In this document: positions 1 through 5,680 of the stretch, piece by piece
How positions within the stretch are numbered: the first letter of the stretch is position 1
How the letters are laid out: each line of letters begins with the position of its first letter
Assembly: GCA_934515035.1 (NCBI GenBank)
Contig: CAKSXP010000065.1
Coordinates: 1 to 8,909 of the forward strand
DNA from: an uncultured Oscillospiraceae bacterium
GTDB taxonomy: Bacteria; Bacillota; Clostridia; Oscillospirales; Oscillospiraceae
DNA: 8,909 bases
Direction of reading: 5' to 3'
Notes under the pieces: generated by a model
What the model was told of the DNA's origin: nothing
The model's database searches: none
Seen by the model: the letters and a program-made list of their open reading frames with translations, nothing else
Translations under genes and position numbers: made by a program

Positions 1-1
1 G

Positions 2-634
2 ACACCGACCAGAATGGTCCTGAACCAGCTGAAGGGCCGTTTGCAGACCGCGACACGCGGCCATAAGCTGCTCAAAGATAAGCGCGATGAGCTTATGCGC
101 CAGTTTCTCGAGATAGTGCGGCGGAACAAGGAACTGCGCACAAGGGTCGAGAACGGGCTGACGGAGGCTTTCGGCGCGCTTACGGTCGCCAGCTCCATCA
201 TGTCGCCGGATATGCTCGAACAGGCGCTGCTGTATCCGCGCCAGAGCGTTGAGCTGGAGATAAGCTACAAAAACATCATGAGCGTCAATGTGCCGGAATA
301 CAGCTTCCGGACAAAGAACAACGACCCGTCGGAGATATATCCCTACGGCTTTGCCCAGACCTCCGGCGAGCTGGACGACGCGCTGTTCAGAATGGCGCAG
401 GTCTTTGAGGACATGCTGGAGCTGGCAGAGGTCGAAAAAACGATGCAGATGCTGGCGCAGGAGATCGAAAAGACGCGCCGCCGCGTCAATGCGCTTGAGT
501 ATGTTATGATCCCAGAGATGCAGGCCAATATCAAGTATATTTCAATGAAGCTCGAGGAAAACGACCTTTCCACCAAGGTCCGCCTTATGAAGGTCAAGGA
601 CATGGTGCTCAAGGACGCACATAATTATGAATGA
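2..634 (+). CDS. atpD: V-type ATP synthase subunit D (5' end outside window)
   Basis: Central-stalk subunit D of the V/A-type ATPase. It is the rotor shaft that couples the catalytic A3B3 head to the membrane ring, at the cytoplasmic face of the membrane. The reading frame is open to the left edge and begins TPTRMVLNQLKGRL, matching the family N-terminus, which usually reads ..NPTRMELxxLKxRL. The ATG at 14 is therefore an internal methionine and the true start lies before the window. Family hallmarks are GHKLLKDKRDELMRQF near the N-terminus and TRRRVNALEYVMIP near the C-terminus. Both ends are Lys/Glu/Leu-rich and look like the long antiparallel coiled coil of the subunit. About 210 residues are visible, close to full family length. 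No downstream gene lies on this strand before the terminator at 641, so it is probably the last or near-last gene of a V-ATPase operon. The symbols ntpD and atpD are both used for this family. Confidence 0.95.
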   Translation, partial: TPTRMVLNQLKGRLQTATRGHKLLKDKRDELMRQFLEIVRRNKELRTRVENGLTEAFGALTVASSIMSPDMLEQALLYPRQSVELEISYKNIMSVNVPEYSFRTKNNDPSEIYPYGFAQTSGELDDALFRMAQVFEDMLELAEVEKTMQMLAQEIEKTRRRVNALEYVMIPEMQANIKYISMKLEENDLSTKVRLMKVKDMVLKDAHNYE

Positions 635-640
635 CCGATG

Positions 641-687
641 AAAAACCGGGACTGCACCTCAGCGTGAAGTGCAGCCCCGGTTTTTTT
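641..687. terminator. Bidirectional Rho-independent terminator between convergent genes
   Basis: The left arm (641-657: five A, CCGGG, one A, CTGCAC) pairs with the right arm (669-685: GTGCAG, one C, CCCGG, T-run), leaving an 11-nt loop at 658-668 and a single A/C mismatch. The plus strand ends in seven T (681-687). The minus strand ends in five T, the complement of 641-645. It can therefore stop transcription both from the V-ATPase gene and from the convergent UPF0261 gene that ends at 704. Confidence 0.92.
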
Positions 688-703
688 GTGTTTCGGGAGC
701 ATT

Positions 704-1912
704 TTACAGCATTGTGAGAAGCTCGTCCACGAGCGCGTCGGCAAACTCTGTGTCATTGATATGCAGGTCGAGCTTTTTCAGCGCCGTGCCGCCGCAGAGA
801 TTCTGCTCGACCGCCGCGAAAAGCGCGGCGTCCGCGCCGGGGTCGTGGAAAACCTCGCCCTCGCGGTCGTATGCCGAAACGCCGCGGAGCGGCAGCAGTA
901 TGCTGACAGGCGCGCTGCTTTTTCCTGCGCGTTCCGCGATGGTTTTACCGATGAGGGCGTTTTCCTCCGCATTCGTGCGCATGAGCGCGACCGTTGCGTT
1001 GTGCATGTAAAAAAGGCGCGTGCCGCGGAATCTTTCCGGTATTCCGGCGGGAGCCATATAGTTCACGGCATCGACGGCGCCGGGCGCGATGACCTGAGGG
1101 ATCCCGGCTTCGGCGGCGGCACACATCCTGTCGGGGACCGTTCCGGACAGTCCGCCGAGAAAGTATTGCCCGACCTCGGTGAGCGTCATATCGATAACGC
1201 CGCGCACGGCTCCGCTGCGGACGAGTTTCTCGAGGGCGGCTCCGCCGGTACCGGTCCCGTGGAACACCAGCGGGTCAAAGCCCGCCTGACTCAGACGGGC
1301 GCAGACGCGCTCGCCGCAGGGCGTCGTTATCCCGAACATGCTCACGGCGATGCAGGGGCGGCTGTTTTCCGGCTCCCGGTACGGGGCGGCGGCCATGCCG
1401 CAGACAGCCGCGGCGGCGTTGTGGAGCGCGCGGTGCAGCAGCGTGTTGCTGCCGGATATATCCACGATGGGGTCCATGACCAGCGCGTCGGAGATGCCCT
1501 GAAACGGGGTCTTATCGACAAGCGCTATTGTGGAGAGGATCAGCTTCGGAAAACCGGCGGGCAGTGCATTGCACACGGCGGCGGCGACAGTGGTGCCCTG
1601 ACCTCCGCCCATGGAGATAACTCCGTTTATCCGTCCTTCGTCATAAAGCCCTCGGACCACGGCGGCGGCTCCGCGGCTCATCGCGACCACGGCGGCTCCG
1701 GGATCGCCGGCGCTTATGAGAGCGGAACGATCCGTGCCGCAGGCGGCGGCCACGTCGTCCGCGCCGATATCCGGGGAAAGACCGTCCGGCGGGAAAAGGC
1801 CGCAGTCAACGACCAGAGTGCTCCCCCCGAGGGACTCGATGCAGTGCTTGAGATATGCGTATTCATTGCCTTTCGTGTCGAGCGTGCCCACAAGGCAGAT
1901 GGTATATTCCAT
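704..1912 (-). CDS. Tm-1-like ATP-binding domain protein, UPF0261 family
   Basis: A 402-residue cytoplasmic protein of the UPF0261 / Tm-1-like ATP-binding family, at full family length for the stand-alone bacterial form. The N-terminus has the family opening GTLDTKGNE (residues 9-17). A glycine-rich loop, MGGGQGTT (101-108), precedes a predicted strand. FHGTGTGG (217-224) is followed by the GVIDMTLTE segment (238-246), then PQVIAPGAVDAVNY (272-285), and HNATVALMRTNAEEN (304-318) near the C-terminus. There is no signal peptide or membrane segment. The ATG at 1912 has a GGAGG ribosome site (complement of 1921-1925) 8 nt upstream. The family is known from tomato Tm-1, whose N-terminal domain of this type binds nucleotide and the tobamovirus helicase. 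The bacterial reaction is, to my knowledge, not established. The divergent neighbour encodes the other half of the Tm-1 architecture, so the two probably act together (inference). Confidence 0.93.
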   Translation of the reverse strand: MEYTICLVGTLDTKGNEYAYLKHCIESLGGSTLVVDCGLFPPDGLSPDIGADDVAAACGTDRSALISAGDPGAAVVAMSRGAAAVVRGLYDEGRINGVISMGGGQGTTVAAAVCNALPAGFPKLILSTIALVDKTPFQGISDALVMDPIVDISGSNTLLHRALHNAAAAVCGMAAAPYREPENSRPCIAVSMFGITTPCGERVCARLSQAGFDPLVFHGTGTGGAALEKLVRSGAVRGVIDMTLTEVGQYFLGGLSGTVPDRMCAAAEAGIPQVIAPGAVDAVNYMAPAGIPERFRGTRLFYMHNATVALMRTNAEENALIGKTIAERAGKSSAPVSILLPLRGVSAYDREGEVFHDPGADAALFAAVEQNLCGGTALKKLDLHINDTEFADALVDELLTML

Positions 1913-1944
1913 AGATTTATCCTCCGATATTACACGATATTGAC

Positions 1945-1973
1945 ATTATATCCCGGATTCGGACTCGACGCAA
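1945..1973 (-). promoter_or_regulatory. Putative sigma-A promoter of the UPF0261 gene
   Basis: On the minus strand a perfect TATAAT (-10, complement of 1945-1950) lies 17 bp from TTGCGT (-35, complement of 1968-1973), which matches the consensus in three of six bases. Transcription would start around 1938, leaving a short leader with the GGAGG site before the ATG at 1912. The -35 overlaps that of the divergent promoter. Confidence 0.6.
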
Positions 1974-1993
1974 GGCGGGAAATGTGTTACGAT
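1965..1993 (+). promoter_or_regulatory. Putative promoter of the TIM-barrel gene (extended -10)
   Basis: A -35-like TCGACG (1965-1970, four of six matches) is followed after 17 bp by TACGAT (1988-1993). The -10 is preceded by TG at 1985-1986, giving an extended -10 (TGTTACGAT). Its -35 shares bases with the -35 of the divergent minus-strand promoter. The hexamers are imperfect, so this is a prediction only. Confidence 0.42.
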
Positions 1994-2001
1994 ATAAATA
2001 C

Positions 2002-2015
2002 GGGCGCAGCCGCCC
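2002..2015 (+). repeat. Small GC-rich inverted repeat in the leader of the TIM-barrel gene
   Basis: GGGCG (2002-2006) and CGCCC (2011-2015) form a perfect 5-bp stem with a CAGC loop, near the expected transcription start and about 50 bp before the start codon. It could be a weak leader hairpin or half of a regulator site. It has no T-run, so it is not a terminator. Confidence 0.3.
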
Positions 2016-2049
2016 TGTACAAGCAAGCCAACGATATGACGGTATATGG

Positions 2050-2057
2050 AAAAGGAG
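2050..2057 (+). promoter_or_regulatory. Ribosome-binding site fixing the TIM-barrel start at 2064
   Basis: AAAAGGAG lies 6 nt before the ATG at 2064. The earlier in-frame ATG at 2046 sits just in front of this site and would place it inside the coding region. No Shine-Dalgarno sequence precedes 2046, so 2064 is the better start. Confidence 0.8.
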
Positions 2058-2063
2058 CAGACT

Positions 2064-2990
2064 ATGGGAAGAAAGAATACGCGCGGGGAAATACTTGAAA
2101 GGCTGCACAAAAAAATGGCGCAGGGCAAGGGCCTTCTTGTCGCCGCGACGGGCAGCGGACTGAACGCAAAATCCGCCGAGGCGGGCGGTACCGATATATT
2201 GATGATACTTCACACCGGGCGTATGCGCCAGATGGGGTTGCCCAGCATCGCAACGCCGCCGAAAAGCCCGAACGAGATGGTCAGGGAGATGTTTCCCGAA
2301 CAGGTCTTTGCCACGAAGGATATTCCGCTGCTTGCGGGCATAACCGTCGGCGAGTATGACGCGCAGGACAATCTGGACGGGATGATCGACGCTTACCTTG
2401 AGCTCGGAGCTTCCGGCGTCGTCAACTTTATGAGCTCCGGCGAGATCGGTTGTGAGGACTTTCTGGAGATCGCGGGAAAAGACGAAGCGGAGGATGGTAT
2501 CGGCGCTCTGCGCATTTCCGGCGAGCAGGCGATGTTTGAGGAATGCCGCAGGAGAGAGGAACGGGGCGTCGGCTTCGCGCGCGAGGTGGAGCTTATCCGC
2601 CGCTGCCATGAGCGGGACATATTCACGATAACCTACGTTTTTTCCGAACAGCAGGCCGCGGATATGGCCAGAGCGGGAGCGGATGGCGTTATTCCGCACT
2701 GCGGCGGCACGGGCGGCGGCATGGTCGGCCACAACTCCGTGCTCGGATACGAGGCGGCCGCCGCGCGCATACAGCGCATGTTTGACGCCGCGCGTGCGGT
2801 GAATCCCGAAATACTTCTGTTTGGCCACGGCGGCCCCTTTGCCTCGCCGGAGGATACCGTCTGGCTGTATAAGCTGACAAACGCACAGGGTTTTGTGGCG
2901 GGCTCCGGACTTGACCGCCTGCCGATCGAGAAAGCCATCACTTCGTGCGCCGAACAGTTCGGAGAGGCTATGGCGCACGCCGGGAAATAA
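2064..2990 (+). CDS. Phosphoenolpyruvate hydrolase-family TIM-barrel protein (Tm-1 C-terminal domain type)
   Basis: A 308-residue cytoplasmic protein of the family annotated as phosphoenolpyruvate hydrolase-like or 'TIM-barrel signal transduction' (PF09370). Numbering is from the ATG at 2064. It shows ATGSGLNAKSAEAGG (28-42), HTGRMRQMG (50-58), IPLLAGITVGEYD (87-99), GASGVVNF (115-122), EVELIRRC (174-181), TITYVF (188-193), the glycine-rich HCGGTGGGMVGH (212-223), and GFVAGSGLDRLPIEKAI (276-292). These are spaced as in a barrel with phosphate-binding loops. There is no signal peptide or membrane segment. The family name implies PEP-related chemistry, but I would not assign a reaction from sequence. 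The segment at about 123-168 looks longer and more charged than the short loop I recall in relatives. The gene is divergent from the UPF0261 gene; in plant Tm-1 proteins the two domains are fused in one chain. It ends at a strong bidirectional terminator. Confidence 0.9.
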   Translation: MGRKNTRGEILERLHKKMAQGKGLLVAATGSGLNAKSAEAGGTDILMILHTGRMRQMGLPSIATPPKSPNEMVREMFPEQVFATKDIPLLAGITVGEYDAQDNLDGMIDAYLELGASGVVNFMSSGEIGCEDFLEIAGKDEAEDGIGALRISGEQAMFEECRRREERGVGFAREVELIRRCHERDIFTITYVFSEQQAADMARAGADGVIPHCGGTGGGMVGHNSVLGYEAAAARIQRMFDAARAVNPEILLFGHGGPFASPEDTVWLYKLTNAQGFVAGSGLDRLPIEKAITSCAEQFGEAMAHAGK

Positions 2991-3004
2991 ATCAGACAGA
3001 TCAA

Positions 3005-3047
3005 ATCAAAAACGACTCTGACGGTATCCGTCAGAGTCGTTTTTGAT
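3005..3047. terminator. Strong bidirectional terminator between convergent genes
   Basis: A perfect 20-bp inverted repeat: the left arm (3005-3024) and right arm (3028-3047) are separated by only TAT (3025-3027). The core ACGACTCTGACGG is flanked by A5 on the left and T5 on the right, so either strand carries a GC stem followed by a U-run. It serves the TIM-barrel gene (plus, ending 2990) and the ABC operon (minus, ending 3053). Confidence 0.95.
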
Positions 3048-3052
3048 CATGG

Positions 3053-3775
3053 TCAAAGCACCTTTGCAAGAAAGCTCTGGAGTCTTTCGCTCCGGGGATT
3101 GGTGAATATCTCCTCGGGCGTATTCTGCTCAACGATGTGCCCGCCGTCCATGAAAAGCACCCTGTCGCCGACCTCGCGGGCAAAGCCCATCTCGTGCGTA
3201 ACGACGACCATGGTCATGCCGTCGTGAGCAAGCTCCTTCATGACGTCGAGGACCTCGCCGACCATTTCGGGGTCGAGCGCGCTTGTCGGCTCGTCAAAAA
3301 GCATCACCTTGGGCGTCATTGCAAGCGCGCGGACAATGGCTATGCGCTGCTTCTGTCCGCCGGAGAGCTGATTGGGATAGGCCATGGCCTTTTCCTCCAG
3401 ACCGACGCGGCGCAGAAGCGTCATTGCAAGCTCCTTTGCCTCGTCCTGCTTCAGAAGTCCCGTGCGCGTCGGAGCGAGCGTTATGTTGCGCAGGATCGTC
3501 ATATTGGGGAAGAGGTTGAAGTGCTGGAACACCATGCCCATCTGGCGGCGTATAACGTCGATATTTGCTTTCGGGTCCGTGAGCTCCGTGCCGTTAAAGC
3601 TGATGGAGCCGGACGTCGGCGTTTCCAGAAGGTTCAGACAGCGGAGGAAGGTCGATTTTCCGGAGCCGGATGGGCCGATGATAACGACCTTTTCGCCCGG
3701 ACGGATATGCTCGTCGATGTTGTCGAGAACGAGATGGTTCCCGAAGGCCTTGCTCAGTCCGTTAACGTATATCAC
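3053..3775 (-). CDS. Polar amino-acid ABC transporter, ATP-binding protein
   Basis: The 240-residue cytoplasmic ATPase of a polar amino-acid importer (GlnQ/HisP type), which powers uptake by dimerising on the permease. It is complete by motif: Walker [10 protein letters not shown] (34-42), Q-loop VFQHFNLF (82-89), signature LSGGQKQR (137-144), Walker B VMLFDEP (157-163), D-loop SALD (165-168), and switch histidine VTHEM (H194). The frame extends upstream to a TTG at 3796, but AAAGGAGG (complement of 3786-3793) lies 10 nt before a GTG at 3775. From that GTG the protein begins [12 protein letters not shown] and has the usual family length. The start lies inside the permease gene (14-nt overlap), which suggests translational coupling. 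There is no C-terminal CBS or other regulatory domain. The motif after the signature reads IAIVRALAM where IAIARALAM is usual, a conservative change. The substrate cannot be told from this subunit. Confidence 0.95.
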   Translation of the reverse strand: MIYVNGLSKAFGNHLVLDNIDEHIRPGEKVVIIGPSGSGKSTFLRCLNLLETPTSGSISFNGTELTDPKANIDVIRRQMGMVFQHFNLFPNMTILRNITLAPTRTGLLKQDEAKELAMTLLRRVGLEEKAMAYPNQLSGGQKQRIAIVRALAMTPKVMLFDEPTSALDPEMVGEVLDVMKELAHDGMTMVVVTHEMGFAREVGDRVLFMDGGHIVEQNTPEEIFTNPRSERLQSFLAKVL

Positions 3776-4526
3776 CCTGACGCAGCCTCCTTTCAAGTTT
3801 ACCCAGCAGCCATGTGAAGATCATGACCAGTATCAGATATATCACGGCGACGCCCAGCAGAGGGAACATAGACTCGTATGTGCGGCTGATGATGCCCTGC
3901 GCGGCGTAGAGCAGTTCCTTGCCGCCGATGACGGTGATGAGCGAGGTGTCCTTGAGCAGGACGATGAATTCGTTGCCCAGGGAGGGGAGTATCGCCTTCA
4001 CAGCCTGGGGGATGACGATGAAGCGCATCGTGTCCACATAGCCCAGACCGAGGCTGCGCCCGGCCTCCATCTGCCCGCCGTCAACGCTCATAAGGCCGCC
4101 GCGGACGATCTCCGCAACGTATGCGCCGGAGTTGATACCGAGCGTCAGCGTTCCGACCATCGTGAAATTGCGGCTGCTGGCAAAGATGACCATGCCCATT
4201 ATGAGAAGCTGGACCATCATGGGTGTGCCGCGGATGACGGTGGTGTATATCTTGCAGATGATATTGAAAAATCCCAGTATGGCGTTGCGGCGTCCCGGAC
4301 GCTGCTGGTCGTGCGCGGCGCGGATCACCGCGACAAGAACGCCGAGGATGACGCCGAGGATCAGCGCCATCGCGGTGACGAGCAGCGTGGTGCCGACACC
4401 CTTGAAATATTGCAGCCAGCGGTCGTTCAGGATGAACGCCTGATAGAAATAGACATATGCTTTCTGAAAAAAGGAAATGGTTTCTCCGCTTTTTATGAGC
4501 GAGGAAAGCTGTTCAAACAGCTCCAA
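3762..4526 (-). CDS. Polar amino-acid ABC transporter, permease
   Basis: A 254-residue inner-membrane permease of the HisM/GlnP family. The hydrophobic segments are at about 45-68, 84-92, 103-116, 124-138, 183-200 and 221-243. The EAA loop that docks the ATPase runs from [10 protein letters not shown] (154-163) to VIPQA (171-175). [11 protein letters not shown] (98-108) is the usual signature after the second membrane segment. A roughly 40-residue amphipathic N-terminal extension precedes the first membrane segment; permeases of this form occur in anaerobic Firmicutes and Bacteroidetes. It is the only permease in the operon, so it would act as a homodimer. The start is a TTG at 4526, read as Met, with AGAGGTGA (about 4533-4540, complement) upstream. 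No better-placed ATG exists before the first membrane segment. It is separated from the binding-protein gene by 85 nt containing a hairpin, and overlaps the ATPase gene by 14 nt. Confidence 0.94.
   Translation of the reverse strand: MELFEQLSSLIKSGETISFFQKAYVYFYQAFILNDRWLQYFKGVGTTLLVTAMALILGVILGVLVAVIRAAHDQQRPGRRNAILGFFNIICKIYTTVIRGTPMMVQLLIMGMVIFASSRNFTMVGTLTLGINSGAYVAEIVRGGLMSVDGGQMEAGRSLGLGYVDTMRFIVIPQAVKAILPSLGNEFIVLLKDTSLITVIGGKELLYAAQGIISRTYESMFPLLGVAVIYLILVMIFTWLLGKLERRLRQGDIR
3786..3793 (-). promoter_or_regulatory. Ribosome-binding site fixing a GTG start for the ABC ATPase
   Basis: AAAGGAGG on the minus strand is a near-perfect Shine-Dalgarno sequence inside the 3' end of the permease gene. 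Ten nt separate it from the GTG at 3775. The upstream TTG at 3796 would put the site within the coding sequence, so it is not favoured. Confidence 0.8.
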
Positions 4527-4555
4527 CTGCTGTCACCTCTCTGTCGGTTTATGGC

Positions 4556-4588
4556 AATAAGGGCGGTCTTTTCAGGACCGCCCTTATT
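4556..4588 (-). promoter_or_regulatory. Intercistronic hairpin between binding-protein and permease genes
   Basis: A perfect 13-bp inverted repeat (arms 4556-4568 and 4576-4588, sequence AATAAGGGCGGTC and its complement) with a 7-nt loop sits in the 85-nt gap. In the transcript the 3' arm is followed by TTATTGCC rather than a clean U-run. It is therefore more likely a partial terminator or an mRNA 3'-end-stabilising stem than a full stop. Binding proteins are normally made in excess over membrane subunits, and such stems commonly set that ratio. Confidence 0.75.
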
Positions 4589-4611
4589 CTGGTTACTTCC
4601 GGATAATTTTA

Positions 4612-5388
4612 TCAGTCGGTAATGTACTTGTCCAGGATCTTCTGAACGGTACCGTCTTCGATGAGCTCCTTGAGGGCGCCGTTGACCGCGTTGACCAGCT
4701 CGGTGTTGTTCTTGGCGAAGCCGATCGCGTAATCCTCGGTCACATACTCGGTGTCAAGGATGACGAGGCCCGGGTTTGCCTCGACGAAGGACTTGGCGGG
4801 GGCGTTGTCGATAACGACGCAGTCGACCTGGCCGTTGATGAGAGCCTGGACGGCGGTGATGCCGTCGTCATAGGCGACAACGTGGTCCTCACCGTAATCG
4901 TCGGTGCAGTAGATGTTGCCGGTGGTGGCGCGCTGGGTGCCGATCATGCAGTCGCCGAGGTTGTCGAGAGTGATGTCGGAGCCCTCCTTGACGATGACGA
5001 CCTGAACACCGGTGGCGTAGGAGTCGGAGAAGTCCATGACGTTCTTGCGCTCTTCGTTGACGGTGAGACCGGCCATGACCATGTCGCTCTTGCCGTTCTG
5101 GGCGGCGAGCTGGGCGGCGTCAAAGTCCATGTCGTCGATCTGGAGCTCAAGTCCGAGCTTTTCGGCTATCGCGGCGGCGATCTCGGCGTCGATGCCGATG
5201 ATGTTTCCGTCGTCGTCGGTCATTTCGTAGGGAGGAAATGCCGCGTTGGTGGACATTATGAGCTTGCCTTCGCTGACTGTCTTGAGGCCGGAATCCGAGG
5301 GCTCGGCGTCCTTGGAGCCGCAGGCGCACAGAGCAAGCACCGTTACTGCCGCGAGAAGCACGGCAAGGATTTTTGCTGTCTTTTTCAT
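4612..5388 (-). CDS. Polar amino-acid ABC transporter, substrate-binding lipoprotein
   Basis: A 258-residue extracytoplasmic binding protein of family 3 (PF00497 type), which delivers substrate to the permease. The N-terminus has KK, a hydrophobic stretch (7-20), and a lipobox ending at Cys23 (LCAC-GS), so it should be lipid-anchored after signal peptidase II cleavage. The mature domain opens with STNAAFPPYE (46-55). It continues with AGLTVNEERKNVMDFS (106-121), where Arg114 fits the carboxylate-binding arginine of this family. GTQRATTGNIY (150-160) supplies the hinge-side Thr/Gly contacts, and VVIDNAPA (191-198) supplies Asp194 for the substrate amino group. These positions support an alpha-amino-acid ligand but do not say which one. 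The start is the ATG at 5388 with GGAGTGA (complement of 5395-5401) 6 nt upstream. It is the first gene of the operon, behind its own promoter. Confidence 0.95.
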   Translation of the reverse strand: MKKTAKILAVLLAAVTVLALCACGSKDAEPSDSGLKTVSEGKLIMSTNAAFPPYEMTDDDGNIIGIDAEIAAAIAEKLGLELQIDDMDFDAAQLAAQNGKSDMVMAGLTVNEERKNVMDFSDSYATGVQVVIVKEGSDITLDNLGDCMIGTQRATTGNIYCTDDYGEDHVVAYDDGITAVQALINGQVDCVVIDNAPAKSFVEANPGLVILDTEYVTEDYAIGFAKNNTELVNAVNGALKELIEDGTVQKILDKYITD

Positions 5389-5449
5389 TTTTATTCACTC
5401 CATAATCATCGTTTTTTCCGTGAATGTGTTTCTTTCAGGAACAGGTGTG

Positions 5450-5478
5450 ATTATAATACACGCGGAATGAATAATCAA
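5450..5478 (-). promoter_or_regulatory. Promoter of the amino-acid ABC operon
   Basis: On the minus strand TTGATT (-35, complement of 5473-5478, four of six matches) is followed after exactly 17 bp by a perfect TATAAT (-10, complement of 5450-5455). Transcription would start near 5443 and give a leader of about 55 nt. I saw no riboswitch, T-box or leader peptide in that leader. Confidence 0.72.
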
Positions 5479-5490
5479 TATCAATATTCA
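5468..5490. promoter_or_regulatory. AT-rich inverted repeat, candidate operator over the -35
   Basis: TGAATA (5468-5473) and TATTCA (5485-5490) form an inverted repeat around the centre ATCAATATCAA. It covers the whole -35 hexamer of the transporter promoter (5473-5478). The half-sites TGAAT/ATTCA are those of arginine-repressor (ArgR/AhrC) boxes, but the 13-bp gap between them is wider than the 4 bp of a single canonical ARG box. It is better described as two offset half-boxes or an unrelated site. The local AT-richness raises the chance of coincidence. Confidence 0.35.
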
Positions 5491-5514
5491 ACAAACAAGC
5501 GGAAAAGTTAGAAA

Positions 5515-5556
5515 ATATTCGCCACAAAGTGCATAATATGCGTCGGGATATTCGCC
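5515..5556. repeat. Short direct repeat flanking a small palindrome in the divergent intergenic region
   Basis: ATATTCGCC occurs twice in direct orientation, at 5515-5523 and 5548-5556, 33 bp apart (about three helical turns). Between them is the palindrome GCATA-A-TATGC (5531-5541). The block lies between the two divergent promoters, upstream of both. It could be an activator or repressor array, or chance. Confidence 0.25.
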
Positions 5557-5591
5557 GCCGGAGCAGGGGCGCGGTGCGTCGCGATTTTGTG

Positions 5592-5620
5592 TTGCACATA
5601 TAAAATGACTCTGCTATAAT
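5592..5620 (+). promoter_or_regulatory. Promoter of the gdpP–rplI–dnaB operon (extended -10)
   Basis: A perfect TATAAT (5615-5620) preceded by TGC (extended -10, 5612-5614) lies 17 bp after TTGCAC (5592-5597), which matches the consensus in the first three -35 positions. Transcription would start near 5627. The leader of about 54 nt ends in the strong GGGAGG site (5667-5672), 8 nt before the gdpP ATG. Confidence 0.75.
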
Positions 5621-5680
5621 AATATATCAAACTATTTTTACTGCTGTTTTTCGGTTTATAAACGCTGGGAGGAAGAGCTG

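Noticed and set aside
14..16. ATG at 14 as the true start of the V-ATPase subunit D gene.
   Set aside because: The frame is open to the window edge and the upstream residues TPTR match the conserved family N-terminus, so this Met is internal.
1940..1945. A perfect TTGACA on the plus strand upstream of the TIM-barrel gene.
   Set aside because: At 16-18 bp downstream there is no -10-like hexamer (ACTCGA region). The bases overlap the minus-strand TATAAT, so the match is probably incidental.
686..2098. A 470-codon open frame on the plus strand antisense to the UPF0261 gene.
   Set aside because: It is a GC-rich shadow of a clearly recognisable gene. Its translation shows no family motif and is low in hydrophobic periodicity, and it runs past the divergent start region.
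3384..4622. A 412-codon plus-strand open frame across the ABC ATPase and permease genes.
   Set aside because: It is antisense to two motif-complete ABC genes, has Arg/Asp/Gly-rich low-complexity composition, and shows no similarity to a known family.
5627..5680. A riboswitch or other structured leader in front of gdpP.
   Set aside because: The leader is only about 54 nt, AT-rich and without stable complementary arms. No c-di-AMP (ydaO) riboswitch features are seen.
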